Both the position numbers and the translations under genes were made by a program. 64,000 nucleotides of DNA from Acheta domesticus (Eukaryota; Arthropoda; Insecta; Orthoptera; Gryllidae): the NCBI GenBank assembly GCA_031308135.1, contig JAHLJT010009355.1:4959217-5023216 (forward strand). Direction: 5' to 3'. Of the stretch, positions 12,580 through 24,375 are shown in pieces. Position 1 is the first letter of the stretch, and each line of letters opens with the position of its first letter. Under the pieces are notes generated by a model. That model was not told the DNA's origin, did not search any database, and saw only the letters and a list, made by a program, of their open reading frames with translations.

Positions 12580-14285
12580 ACGGAGGCGATGGACAAATAA
12601 CGCCACTTCCAAATGCTACTCCTTTGGATCGGTTGTGCTTTTGGGCCTGCGCCCCGCTACTTCTACCTCAGCCGGGAAGGCTCCCGAATTGTTATGACGG
12701 TCCTTACGTTAAATAATTATTTTTTTGCATTCCGGCATTATAAACGACCTTTTCTATTGCAAGAAATCGTTCACAATAGGGTGTTTGACAGTACAAATGA
12801 TGACGTATTAGATTTTACGGTACGAGTGATTGCGTCATCACACATTCAGCCAATCGCAGCGAAAGAATCGGAGAGAGGTAGAGGTAAATGGAACAGCCGA
12901 CCACCGTTTTCTCGCACGGATGTCAAGTACCCGTGACATCACAAAAAATTGGTTTGGCAAAATTAAGTTGGATTCTCTTAGAAATTTATAATACTGTCAT
13001 ACAAAAAAATAAAGTATGCAATTCGTTTATAATGTTGCTTTATTGCATTCGTACAAATTTGAAAACTCGCTCCTAACGTCGTTCGTTTTCAAAACATAAA
13101 CTTCATGCAATAAAGCTTAACATTATAAACCAATTTCATAATATACTATTCTTTCGTATGTTTTGTTGGAATAGCAAAAGTTTTTAATGTGGTTTTATGC
13201 ATATAACATCCAATAAATAATAAATGTCTAATTCCTTTTAGATAAGAGAAGCGAGATAAGTTTCATCTTCATTGTGCGATGAACCGATCTTATTCATGTG
13301 ATATTAAGCGACCTGGCCAATCGCCTGGTAGATTTGTAGTTCTTGCCACTAAACTTCCTCTCAAGGAATTGATTGGCTGGTAAACTGGTTCGCTTAGCGT
13401 GTGCGAGTCCAGCAAACAAATGAGCTACTTGATTTGTTACGCGCGTGTTGAATCTCAGGGTGTTAAAACACGCTCATAATAAATAAGGTGTTTATCACTG
13501 AAAATAAATTTTCTTTTGGCATTATTTTAGTCCAAAATATGGAATCTCTTCACATAATTTCCGTACTTCCTTCTTTCATATATTTATGTATTCTCTATGT
13601 TGCCTCCTCAGTTTTTACGTCTACATCATGTTTTTCGCCATTGTCTCATTGTTTCTTTCAGGTCTTTGCATTATCTGACTTCTCGTCATTGCCGCCTCTG
13701 CTTTCCTAGGTGTTTCAACTCATCATTTCCTCGAGTGAACCGAGATTATTGTATTTTGCCTCACTTCCTCCTACACCGCCTCACCTCTGTTTCACTACTT
13801 AGTCTTTCCTTCGATCTCCTACTTTGATTCACCTTTACCCCGTGGATTCGGAAAATGGAATCCAGACCTGCTTCTACTTCGTCTCTCACAATATCTCCCT
13901 CACATATTTCTCTTTTTCTGTGTTCGTTTTCACCTCCGACGACCTTAATTTTTGCCTTGTACTGTGCGTGATCTTTTGCATTTAATTATGATCTCCAATT
14001 ACTAAGGCTAGAGTCATCGAATATCTTTTTTTACGCACTTATTAAACACCAACGATTTCATCTAATTCATGATTATGCCCATTCGGCACATTTTCATTAC
14101 GGTATAAGTATTTCATGGACATTTGGATGTATTGAATCCTTGAGATACACTCAAAGTTTTGAAACAAGATGTATAGAAAAGACGAAGCAAAATAGTAAAA
14201 GTGTAGAAGTTAATCATTCAGTATCCGAATAAATTGCAAAATAATTATAATAGCAGAATATCCATTTACTGCGATTCCAGTTTAA
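12580..14285. other. AT-rich DNA upstream of the retroelement
   Basis: No gene was recognised. I looked here for the endonuclease domain expected upstream of a full-length non-LTR reverse transcriptase and did not see one, consistent with 5' truncation of the element that begins near 14286. Confidence 0.45.
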
Positions 14286-14315
14286 AAACGATGGAACTGT
14301 TTCAAGCGTATCAAC

Positions 14316-16052
14316 TTGTTAAAAAGTACTAGTAATTACAAAAATACTCTTAAACTAAGTAGACCTTTGCTCACCTTCCCCACTTTGAAAAATCATTATT
14401 TTAAAATTAAAAATAGCTTCCAACCCAATATTGAGAACGGCGAGTCTTATGTCAAACGGAATACATTACAGACTCTCGCAACCAATGCACCTGCTCTCAG
14501 GGATAAATTTTATTTCCGTAACGTAGATCATCACGAAGTTGGCAAGATTGTTCTTTCGTTAAAATCGAATGCTAATGGCTCCGATGGAATCACAGCCAAA
14601 CAATTGAAATTTATTTTACCATTTGCCCTTCCGGCACTCACGCATTTAATTAATTTCTCATTAACTACGGGAACCTTCCCACAAGCGTGGAAGCTTGCAC
14701 ATGTTCGACCCTTGCCAAAATCTGAACAGACGTCAGCGTCTTGCAATTATCGTCCGATTAGTATATTGCCGACATTGTCAAAAGTTCTGGAAAAAATAGT
14801 TCGAAAACAGATTGTAAAATACTTAACTGATTCAGATCTGTTTAATAACCTCCAATCTGGCTTTAGAGGAGGTAGAAGCACACAAACAGCGTTATTAAAA
14901 GTAACTGAAGACATAAGAAAAGCCTTAGATGATGGACACATAACTGTATTAACTCTTTTAGACTTTAGTAAAGCATTTGATTCTGTTGATTATGACATCC
15001 TAATAGCGAAATGCAAACATCTAAGTTTCTCTGATTCCACCATCTCTTGGATTGCAAGCTATCTCCACAATAGGCAACAAATCGTAGTAGTTGACGATCT
15101 CTGCTCTAATCCAAATCCTGTCCACCAGGGAGTACCTCAGGGATCCGTGTTAGGGCCACTGTTCTTCTTAATATACGTAAATGACCTATCTAGGGAACTT
15201 AAAGAATGTAGTCATCATATGTATGCGGATGATCTGCAAATATACATCTCCGGGAAACCATCACAGGTAGCAATACTAATAAATAAATTAAATAATGAAC
15301 TCTCATCTGTAGTCAAATGGTCAATTAGAAACGGATTCAATTTAAATCCTACTAAATCACAAACGATCATAATTGGCTCTTCCCAAATGCATAAGAAACT
15401 TGAATGTTCATCTGTTCCTGATGTGCTTATAGACAATGTCGCAGTGCCTCGTCATTCACAAGTGAAAAACTTGGGTTTGATATTTGATGATCATCTAAGC
15501 TGGGAATATCAGATCCGAAATGTATGTCGCAAAGTTTATGCATCTTTGCAATCCCTTAGATGTATTGACAAATGTCTCCCGACTAATACGAAGGAAATGT
15601 TAGTAAAAACCCTCTTGTGTCCTCACTTCGACTACGGTGACATTGTGTATAACAATTTGAAAGATTCACTTGCTCAAACCCTGCAAAGAGCTCAAAATGC
15701 ATGTATTCGTTTCATTTATAATATAAGAAAATACGATCACATCTCTGGTGTTTATAAAGATCACAAAATTTTAACACTAAAGAATAGGCGTTTGTATCAC
15801 AGCCTCTGTCTTTTATTTAAGATGTTAAAAACAGGTTCCCCGTCATATTTAACAAAGTATTTTGTACATCTTAAATCCTCCAGATTTCAGAAATCCCAGT
15901 TACTCTGCATTCCGAAAAGTAAAACTAACTACTACAATAAATCATTTGCAATTACTGTAGCCCGAGAGTGGAATAAATTGCCTTCCAATATTAAAAACTG
16001 CACCTCATTAACATCGTTTAAAAAACACCTGAATCGTTTTCTTACAAAGTAG
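14316..16052 (+). CDS. Reverse transcriptase of a CR1/jockey-like non-LTR retrotransposon (5'-truncated ORF)
   Basis: An RNA-dependent DNA polymerase that would copy the element's RNA at a nicked chromosomal site. Over 578 codons the RT motifs appear in order: NYRPIS near residue 144, LDFSKAFD with the first catalytic Asp at about residue 216, GVPQGSVLGP starting at about 272, and YADD at about 303-306 (the second and third catalytic Asp). A C-terminal region follows with LQRAQNACIRF, WNKLPSNIK and a basic FKKHLNRFL end. The frame is open from 14286. The codon at 14316 is TTG, and the first in-frame ATG lies immediately before YADD, so the natural start and the upstream endonuclease have been lost. 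The intact 1.7-kb frame suggests a young insertion. Assignment between the CR1/L2 and jockey clades is uncertain. Confidence 0.88.
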   Translation: MLKSTSNYKNTLKLSRPLLTFPTLKNHYFKIKNSFQPNIENGESYVKRNTLQTLATNAPALRDKFYFRNVDHHEVGKIVLSLKSNANGSDGITAKQLKFILPFALPALTHLINFSLTTGTFPQAWKLAHVRPLPKSEQTSASCNYRPISILPTLSKVLEKIVRKQIVKYLTDSDLFNNLQSGFRGGRSTQTALLKVTEDIRKALDDGHITVLTLLDFSKAFDSVDYDILIAKCKHLSFSDSTISWIASYLHNRQQIVVVDDLCSNPNPVHQGVPQGSVLGPLFFLIYVNDLSRELKECSHHMYADDLQIYISGKPSQVAILINKLNNELSSVVKWSIRNGFNLNPTKSQTIIIGSSQMHKKLECSSVPDVLIDNVAVPRHSQVKNLGLIFDDHLSWEYQIRNVCRKVYASLQSLRCIDKCLPTNTKEMLVKTLLCPHFDYGDIVYNNLKDSLAQTLQRAQNACIRFIYNIRKYDHISGVYKDHKILTLKNRRLYHSLCLLFKMLKTGSPSYLTKYFVHLKSSRFQKSQLLCIPKSKTNYYNKSFAITVAREWNKLPSNIKNCTSLTSFKKHLNRFLTK

Positions 16053-16827
16053 TCGGTTTACATCAGTTCAGTTTACAATTTAAATAACTATTAATTGTCA
16101 GTTATCAAATTAAACTCATGACAGTTTTACCTCTTCCTCAGAAGTATCTAGAAATTATTAATATATTTTTAGGAATAATATTAATGTATTTTTGTTGAAA
16201 ATTTACTTTCGTGCGAATTGTTTGATACTGCCGGAACTGTATTTCATTCTTAGGAGCAGAGGCGGAGTTAAGCACACGCAAGAAGACGACCACGTGCAGC
16301 ATGGACAGCAGCTGAGGAAAACATTCCAAGGACCTCTCACTTCAGATTAGCTTAGCTTAACTTTGTATTAGGACGCAGCCTGCCTGGTGGGTTTTCCCCG
16401 ACTAGCGGGTTTTCCTCCAGGGCCGAGCGGCGGGTAAAATGGTATGTTTCTGTATTAATAGATTACAGTCGCTCGGGGTGAATACCAGGCTGCCGCGTAG
16501 CGCGCAGACAAGTGGAGCGCATAACGTCATGCAATTTAAAGTTTTGTTGTCGATTTCCGTCTCTAAATTCAAATTCTTTTCTCTTTTTCAAATTTCGTTC
16601 TGTAACATTTTTTGTATCTGTTTAACCTTTGATATTGTTCATAAGTTGCTTCAAATGATACTTCAACTCAACTAACTACTTACCTATTATAATATAACTT
16701 ACCTAATATAAACTATCATACTTGTACTTTTGTAAATTGCATTGTATGAACTAAATTGTTAACATGTGATATGTGGTTAGGCGGAAGAGCGGGCCTGATG
16801 GCCCGAGCCTCGCCATATCAATAAAGA

Positions 16828-16829
<2 letters not shown>
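16053..16829 (+). other. 3' UTR of the retroelement
   Basis: Non-coding 3' part of the element, with a GC-richer block near 16360-16440 containing two GGGTTTTCC copies. Its last ~60 bases, from GTGGTTAGGCGG to AATAAAG, are shared with the minus-strand copy at 52.75 kb. Confidence 0.7.
16790..16805 (+). other. 3'-terminal hairpin of the retroelement RNA
   Basis: CGGGCC, loop TGAT, GGCCCG: a perfect 6-bp stem 15 bases before AATAAA. In the 52.8-kb copy the stem is CAGGCC/GGCCTG, so the second base pair changes from A:T to G:C with pairing preserved. Such 3' structures are typical recognition sites for the element's own RT; this role is inferred. Confidence 0.65.

Positions 16830-16868
<39 letters not shown>
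16830..16868 (+). repeat. (TTA)n tail of the retroelement
   Basis: About thirteen ATT units directly after the AATAAAGAC end. Non-LTR elements of several clades end in such short tandem repeats. Confidence 0.9.
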
Positions 16869-16869
16869 G

Positions 16870-17575
16870 TCTCTAAACTATGCGTTGTATCATATACGTA
16901 TTGACAACTATGATTCTAATGCATTCTTTACCTTATCTAGAGGAGTGTATAACTCTCAAAGATAAACGTGCTTGTAGTAATAGTTGAAATAAGATTCTTT
17001 GTCAATGATCCCCAATTTCGCTCGTTTTTCAGCTTTTCTTTGTCTATTGAACAAATTATACAGAATATTGATTAAATTATACAGAATATCAAATAGTCAA
17101 ATTAATTTTACATAAATATTCTCATTCTATGTATTTTGTTCAACTGTGCAAAAGAGAGGGGGATGTCATGTAAAGCTTGAAAAGTGTTAAAGAATGTTCG
17201 AAAATGTCTCATTTTGTAGATTTAGGCTTAAGAAAAGATACCTAGAGATGCTGTAAGGGGGCTCGAAATCTGCGTTAAAGGTCATAGTATACAACGTTTT
17301 CAAGTTACAATGTTTGTAGAATGGCATGCAGTGCAACGTGTGTTTGCAAGATTGCACTTGTTTGTACTGATTTCTTCATAGCATAGTATAAAACTCCTAC
17401 ATTTTCATTTTAAAACTGCTTCATGCCCCCGTGGGAATACTAGCGTCTCAGCCGCAAGCACACGTACCGGAAGGAGCTTGTGACATCTATAGCTCGTCAT
17501 CTAGCTTACTACACATAGAAGGGCCATTTATCAATATATAAGGACGTAATTGAAATATGGATGCCCCATTGTGGT
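16870..17575. other. AT-rich spacer
   Basis: Nothing recognisable between the retroelement tail and the next GC island. Confidence 0.4.
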
Positions 17576-17579
17576 TCGT

Positions 17580-17775
17580 ATACGGCAACCCTCGCTCGCC
17601 CGCCGGCCGGGCCGCAGGCACTTTCTCCGCGCGCGCGCGGGGCGCGTGCAGGGGCATCCCGGGGCGGCCGGCGCGTCCGGTGGCGTCCTCCGCCGGGCTC
17701 TCACGCCACGCCCACCCCGCCCACCCCGCCCACCCGCCCGGCACGTCGCGCGGCGCGGCGCAGACGGCTATGAGA
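17580..17775. other. GC/CpG-rich island
   Basis: About 190 bases of CGCGCG, CCGGCC and repeated CCACCCCGC units, in which overlapping frames on both strands are compositional. The island begins and ends abruptly against AT-rich DNA. Confidence 0.65.
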
Positions 17776-17809
17776 AAGACCTTTCGAGGAGGGGACGTTG
17801 AACCGAGCG

Positions 17810-18465
17810 CTTCAGAGAGAAAGCTGTTGTCGCGTGTGCCCAAGTGCTGACGTGAGATACTCTTGTTTGTCGTTTTGTAACGTCGTGTTTTCGAGATGCT
17901 CCTCAAATCGGATTCGGATGCCTCTCACCGGCCACTGTTGGTTATTCGTGGTGGCTGATGATAAACGAGTTCACTCATGTGTATTCATGTTTTCTTCGTT
18001 TGATCATCAATAAACGTTTTAATAAATAAGTTATTAAGATATTTATGTCTTGACTTGAGTTCTGTTTTCTATTTTCTCTATCTTGAAAATAATCCTCATA
18101 AATTCTCTGAAAACATCGTTTGTTTAATACACGCGTTATGAAGGGCAAAGTGTAAGTCTGTCATGTTCAGTAAAATATATGGTGATCTCTATTTCTATGG
18201 TATTTCCTAATTTTCCCAGTGAAATGGACAACAAAAGAGGAAAGAAATGATAATAGAAATTTTTGAATAAGTACATTTACTTTAATACTACTGAAACAAT
18301 TAGCAATGACTTTTGAATAGAAAAAGTATTATCTAGTGCTGCTGCAAACATTAAACTAGTAGTGTTTTGAAAATTGTCCTTATTTCATGTGGAAGATTGC
18401 CTAAAAAGTTATTCATAATTTGAAAAAATGTACGTTACATTATTTAATGATATAATTTTCAAGAT
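17810..18465. other. AT-rich spacer
   Basis: Nothing recognised. Confidence 0.35.
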
Positions 18466-18469
18466 TAGA

Positions 18470-18890
18470 TTTCATTAGAAAAAATGTCTCTATTTTCAAT
18501 ATTTTAGTTGTAAAGATGTAAACTTTTGCAATTTTTGAAATTTAGTGTGTTCAACGAAAATCAAATCTGCGCGATTTTTATAAGCGTACTGTGCTCTATT
18601 TCAGAAGAAACTATTTGGAGCTATTTTTGAGATAAAAAAATGTTGACGCTTATGTGAAGTACGTATCCTTAAATACCTAAATATCTTTTCAAGTTCAAGG
18701 GGCCGTGACATCGACCACGTCGATCGGAGAAAATCAATTTTCATGACAATCCTGCATACGGTCTAGACTGGAGCGAGTTCACAAGCGGACGGTCGGACGG
18801 GTCTGCGCACGCACAGACTTTTTGCCATAAACCAATTTTACGATGTCAAGGGTTGCAAACGTGTATTCTCATAGCAGAACGTGTTAGAGG
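18470..18890 (+). repeat. Copy of a dispersed ~300-bp repeat family
   Basis: It contains the family words seen at 38 and 60 kb: AAACTTTTGCAATTTTTGAA, TTCAACGAAAA, TTTTTATAAGCGTACT with GCTCTAT, and GGAGCTATTTTTGAGA. It ends with a block around GGACGGTCGGACGG and TTTTTGCCATAAACCAATTTT that also ends the 38-kb copy. Non-coding, and of unknown class. Confidence 0.6.
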
Positions 18891-18894
18891 TAGT

Positions 18895-21140
18895 TATTTA
18901 TTACACAAAGGAATAATAATTATTATCATATTTGGTATTAGAAATCTACAATACAATTTTCCCAGCTAAATCATCAGTTTTTTTATTTTTCTATTTTGCC
19001 ACAGTAATTCATGACTTTTCCTTAAACTGCATAAGTAGTACGCAAGAATTTAAAAAGAATCTACATAAAGTAATTTTGAATTGTTTATTTATGTAATAGT
19101 TACGATATACACGAGAGAAAAAACTACTTATCCCTGAAAGAATGGATTAAAAGTAAGCCACGTTTGAATCTACTTCTTGGACTGTAAAGTCGAATAAGGA
19201 CAAATAATTTTTTAAAATAAACTTCTTGAATCCATCAGCATAAGTTGTTGTGTTTCAGATCGTTTTGAAATGATATTTAAAATATGTATTCACTATTTAA
19301 CAAAGAATACATATAATTACTAATATGAGAGCGCCCAGTTCTATGTGGTTACATTAATATGTACAGCGTGGGAGGTTAGAAAAAATTTCTCTCATAACAT
19401 TGACGTGAGATAAAGAACTTCGATGTTAATAACAAGTATTATACTCGGGCAGCAAAATGTACTTGGTGTAAATGTACAAAAAATATCAAAATTCAATCAG
19501 TGATTCATGACATCTATTCTTCATTTTTTTACCCGGCAGGTACATTTGTGTACCGGATTCACAACTTTTAAATAATGTAGTAATCATGTACGGACAATGA
19601 CGTCAAGTTAAAACTAGTTTGATCAACTTTCTCGCACTTCTCTTCTGACAAAGGTTAATTGAATAAAAACGGATGAAAAATGAAGCCTTCACAAGAAACA
19701 GCGTACACGTGCTTGATCAAAGTTCTGTTAATAAAGAGCTGTCCCGGAAGCGAGTATTGTTTTGGCAAGCAATTAAAGCCTATGGGTAAATAGAACACGT
19801 GTTTGAATACGCTGTATAAATAGTGGTCTTTCAAAAAGCTGTGTGTGTAAGTTGGTCGGGTTGAGCTGGATGTTTGTCAAAAAATTGCCAATTTCAAACG
19901 GCCACTTTCACTAGCTTCCTTCGCGCATTCTAAATGAACGGGAGGTTCCGGGCCATCGTTCTCTGTGCTCAACTTGCATCATTGTTGATTTCGGCCCACA
20001 GAAACCTTTCCTTTCTCACATCATGCGCTGCCAGATGGTAGCTTTGTTTCTGAGAGTTCAGCTGTTTGAAGATTTTTTGGTTTTCGGGGAAGAATAAAGT
20101 AGGACAAATAAAGGTAACATGAACACATCACATACCTACTCGAAGATTTTAAAATTAATTGTAACTGAATTTGTTTTGTGACTTGGAACTGAATTTATCA
20201 TTTAGAAAGGATAACAGTTATCATTAGCAAAAAGTTTGGTGCAAAAGAACTAGTATCCATAGTTCGAAAAATTCACGATTTGAGTTGTACAATTCATGGA
20301 ATTGTTTGTTTTTTGTTCTACAACTGCTCCGTCGTCGTGCCCGTAGTGTCAAGTGAGATTACTTACTTTCATACCGAGTCAAATCATTGGCTGTTCAGAA
20401 TAACACACGCGACTCTTACAAAGAGAATAGTTCAACGAAAAACAACCTGTTCTCTTACGCAAAAGCGCGTTAATATGTTCTATTGAGAGGTATTCTCTCG
20501 GTAGCTCCATTCTCAGTCTCCACAGCTTATTAATTACCTTCGCAGAAAAGTAAGGATACACTTCGGTTTTTCTCAACATTTCGTGATTTCAGTAGTTCCG
20601 TAGTGTATGCAATATTGGAAAAATGTAACTTAAAATTATAATGAATATAGTTCCACATTTTTGAGGTAATATTTGAATGGTGTCCCTATCCAATTGCTTT
20701 TAACACAATGCAGTCCGTCCAGACTTTCTTTCGTATGTTTTATAACCCATAAACACTGGCGCTGGTGTACAATGTACTACTGAAAACACATTGTGTGTGT
20801 CGCACTACGTATCTAGTACCCAGTATATGACAGCTTCATTCTCGAAGGCCGTTTTTATGTAAATAACATACCCTGAAAGAGTAGCATCTTATATTTGTGT
20901 GTAATGCTTCTCATGAATGTGACAGATTTTAATTGATTGATTAGTGTTTCCGGGCACGTCAACTACCAACGCAATTAGTCCCGAAAGTGTAGTTCATCTT
21001 CTTATCGTGGGAGATGAGGAAATTTCCGATAGTCTTCGAAATACGACAGAGAAGGTGGTGTCCATTCAGAACATAATGGCCAACTTTCAGTAAAAATTGC
21101 TTTGAAAGTTAATTAGGCGAGCAGTTTTCCCCATATTTCC
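18895..21140. other. AT-rich intergenic DNA, no gene seen
   Basis: Nothing recognised. A small GGTACATTTGTGTACC palindrome sits at about 19552-19567. Confidence 0.35.
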
Positions 21141-21149
21141 TGGTAACGG

Positions 21150-21270
21150 TTTCTCTGCTTAGCGCCCTGCTCGCTCGGCCCGTCGCGTCGGCCGCCACCT
21201 GCGCTGCATCGCTCGACCGCGCCCTCTCGGGGACGGTGTGTTTAAGCGCGAGAGCTTGTTTGTCGCACTG
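21150..21270. other. GC/CpG-rich island
   Basis: About 120 bases with many CG steps, including one of four CACCTGCGC words found in separate islands (21196-21204). Confidence 0.5.
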
Positions 21271-21689
21271 CGCTGGCCTCCACCGGGAGACCAGAATTAT
21301 TTTCATCTTCTGTTCTCCATTGAAAATCATTTCGTGAGCGTATTACCTTCGCGGACTATTATAATGCATTAGAACGATAAGGTTATAATTTCTAGTGAAG
21401 GGAAATGCATCAGTAAAGCCTTTGTGATACTTGTGTGCTCGAATTGTAAAATTTCTTTGTTTCCCCCAATTCCCATTTTAATGCCTTGTATGCACTAGGT
21501 GAAAATAAAGCGAATAGATTCGTCAGTAAATCTGCAGTAGAGTAGCATAGAGCGGAAGCGCGGGAGAGTGGCTGTTTTGTCACCCTCAACGACGATGACG
21601 CGCCTTCCCAGACAGCTAAAAAGACACTAGCCGTGGAAGTCTACGAAAGCAATAAAAACATCGAACTGTGTTGAGAATCAATGGTTTCA

Positions 21690-22350
21690 AATTTTACTTT
21701 CTCGTATTCGTACGAATGTACATAGTACAGAGAAAGTTACGTAATGCGGTAGCAAAAAGTGCCGTTTTTTCGGCAGAAAAGCCCGTTTTGTAGATTTTTT
21801 CTTCCTATTTGTAATAAATTACTTTCTCTAACACATAGTGTAATCAGAATTCTTATTTTATGATTCCTAAATACCAATAAAGCTGTTTTTTAAAACGTCT
21901 TTCAGTCTGCCTATCCTGCCGTTGGTCCGTCTGCTTTTCCGTTCGTTAGCGAACAACATTAGCGCTATTCGTAGGATTTTTACTTTCTTGTATACGTACG
22001 TCTTTATGGAGTACGTACGTAGTATAGGGAAAGCTATGTAATACTGCGCGAAAATAAGCGGATTTTCAGCAGAAAAAAAATTCATTACCGGCCCCTACGA
22101 AACGAAAAGTAGATAAATCCAGTGGCTAAATTGAGAAAAAATATCCCCTAAGACATGGTGCAGCCAGAATCCCTGTTTTGTGAGTCTTTGGATACCGAAA
22201 AAACAATTGAAAGCAAAACGTCTGTCTGTGTCTGTCCGTCTGTCTGTGAACAACGCAAGCGACTAAACCGTTCAGCCAATTTGGTCCAAAATTGATACAC
22301 CCTGATCTATCTGAATAATCGCGTGGCCCTTGAATTTGAGACCGATATTT
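21690..22350 (+). repeat. Two diverged tandem units of a ~300-bp repeat
   Basis: Unit 1 starts near 21700 and unit 2 near 21990. Each runs from TCGTA/TATACGTACG through a GAGAAAGTTACGTAAT or GGGAAAGCTATGTAAT block and a TTTTC(G/A)GCAGAAAA block, to an ATACC(A/G)A..AAAACGTCT(T/G)TC end. Unit 2 closes with a GTCTGTC-type pyrimidine tract. The opening AGTACAGAGAAAGT word is shared, reversed, with 39.1 kb. Non-coding, of unknown class; similar sequences occur widely in arthropod genomes, as far as I recall. Confidence 0.6.
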
Positions 22351-22359
22351 TAAATTTAA

Positions 22360-23425
22360 AAAGTATTCTCCTTAGTAAGTTCTTTTATTAAGGTCATGTA
22401 CAATTTTTGCCGCTACATTTCCTCCAAAACAGTTCCAAAATCTACAATAAAAATTAGGGTAAAGATCCAGGTTTAACTTTTTATAATATTCTTAAGAACA
22501 TATTTCAGTTCTACTATTTAAAGTCCCAAGACAATGCGAAAATGTGAAAATAGTAATTTACATTATAAGACCAGAAAGTCGACCTTTTCATGGCGAGACT
22601 GGAGAGTTCACCCGCCGAGGCCGCCAGAGGGATTCGGGGAACCCCGTCGAGTCATGAAAAGGGATCTTTGTCCAGTGATGTACATATTTTATTCCAGATC
22701 CCTTTTCATCCATATTTTTTCTGTAATTATTATCACCGACATGAAATGTAGTGTGGTTATCCGTCGATCATTTGTTTGTTAGCATGGCCACATACTTGTT
22801 TATCGATGTTCTTGTGTTTTCTTTAATTGTAACGAGGATGTAAGGTTTGATCAATGTAATGGATCTTGAAATGGAAGATAATTGGGAAATAATTGGAACT
22901 CCACCCGATGTATTAGAAGCAAGAATCGTGTTGACATGCTTCCATTAAAATAAAAAATAGGTATGTGAAAGAATATATAAGGAATTTTGTAAATGGTGAA
23001 AGGAGTAAGAAGAGTCGTAGAAAATGTGCTTATCGCATTCTTTTCCGAAATGAGTGGAAAGTACTACAAATCGTCTTGTGTATGGTCACGATATTCGATA
23101 CTCAAAGCAACGTTTGCTATTTATGAAAAGTTTGATATAAATTAGTACGTTAAATTATTAGGATTTTTTTTTGTATTTTCCAGTCAGTTCTCATAATAAT
23201 GCGATATTGTGCTTGTATTACAGATGTTTCAGATTCATAGCTTATTTAACGAGAAAATTTCTTACTTCTGCTGCTGCTGTCACTTTTCGTATGATGAAGG
23301 TTAGTAGAAATGGATGTTAATTATTCCTTTATTTGAATGTAAGCTTGCTGATAGTTTATTTTTTAGCTCGATAAAGACTTGGCGTGTACAATAAGTAAGA
23401 GCATCGTATGCATTGACAAACGAGA
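22360..23425. other. AT-rich intergenic DNA
   Basis: Apart from the 14-bp hairpin and a moderately GC-rich patch at 22590-22650, nothing was recognised. Confidence 0.35.
22654..22709. other. Perfect 14-bp inverted repeat (hairpin)
   Basis: ATGAAAAGGGATCT at 22654-22667 is exactly complementary to 22696-22709, with a 28-base loop. The stem does not extend further, so it does not look like a microRNA precursor. It may be a remnant of a small DNA element. Confidence 0.6.
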
Positions 23426-23429
23426 TATA

Positions 23430-24375
23430 TAACAGGCCGACACTAGGTTGCATAAAGCTTTCCATACGGGTTCCTTAGCAAAGGGTTCAATAAAATTTAT
23501 AGGATCCACAGGCCGGGCATCGTTGCATTAAAGCAAATGTATGGAATCCATAACTATAGATTCTATAAGAACTTCTAGATGCAAACACTAGATAGCGACA
23601 CTGTCAATATTTGAATACTTTTTAATATTAATTTTGTAAATCATTAGTCTTCTTAATTTAATTTATATTGTAATGTATCTTTATTTCGTTTATCTTTTTA
23701 TTGTTTTCATTAATAACGCAATGGTCATTGGGACTGTGAAAAGAAACAGATATTTTTATGATTTTATAATATGTTTATTTCAACAATACAACACAATTTA
23801 CAATATTAACAAACGATTTTAAAAAAAAATCATTACATAAATTTACAATTCCTGAGTCATATCTACTGTAATGGCAATACCACAAAACGACCAAAAAGGA
23901 ATAAAATTGTGAAGAAAAAATTAAACCGTAATACACATATATTATAGCAGAAAGTAACATATCATAACAAATTTAATCCTTATTTCTCGCCACAATGTTA
24001 CATGTCAAAAAATGTGTGAATGTAGCATTCACTGACATTCAACACAAAAATTACTCTTAAAATGCGCCCTACTAGCCCAATAAAATTCTTAAGAAGCCAC
24101 GAAACCTCAAAACCACACACACACACGGATGCCAAGGGCCACCAAGAACCTCGAGCATTACAGAAACAGCTGTTTACAGCAGTGCGCAGGGCCGCCATGT
24201 TGCGTATTTGTTGAATGTAAATACATTTATAGAATAATTTCTAAACTTCTAAGTAATAGAATGCTTATAGGTTCCGTAAGTCTTAATGGTTGTTCCAGAA
24301 ACAGTTTTTGCCGCTGTAGAGAATTTTATAGAATCAGTAAGCTTGATTCCATAGCGAACGTGTACGCAACCGACC
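23430..24375. repeat. Possible foldback element with imperfect inverted ends
   Basis: A segment at about 23545-23585 (ATGGAATCCATAAC...GATTCTATAAG) matches, in inverted orientation, a segment at about 24310-24355 (CTTATAGAATC-like and GATTCCAT). GGTTGC(A/G)TA-type words lie just outside on both sides. Similarity is roughly 70% by eye, and no target duplication was found. No protein is encoded. Confidence 0.3.

Larger units (their letters stand above)
14286..16868 (+). mobile_element. 5'-truncated non-LTR retrotransposon with (TTA)n tail
   Basis: The element consists of one long reverse transcriptase frame, a 3' UTR of about 780 bp, a terminal hairpin (16790-16805), a polyadenylation-type AATAAA (16820-16825) and a (TTA)n tail ending at 16868. 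The microsatellite tail and the single RT frame with a CR1/L2/jockey-like C-terminus place it among non-LTR elements that prime reverse transcription at the target. The endonuclease domain is absent. Two further 3' ends of the same family occur on the minus strand at 52.75 and 57.13 kb. The 5' boundary is approximate, and I could not identify a target duplication. Confidence 0.85.

Noticed and set aside
22654..22709. MicroRNA precursor
   Set aside because: Stem is only 14 bp with no extension; too short for Drosha/Dicer processing.
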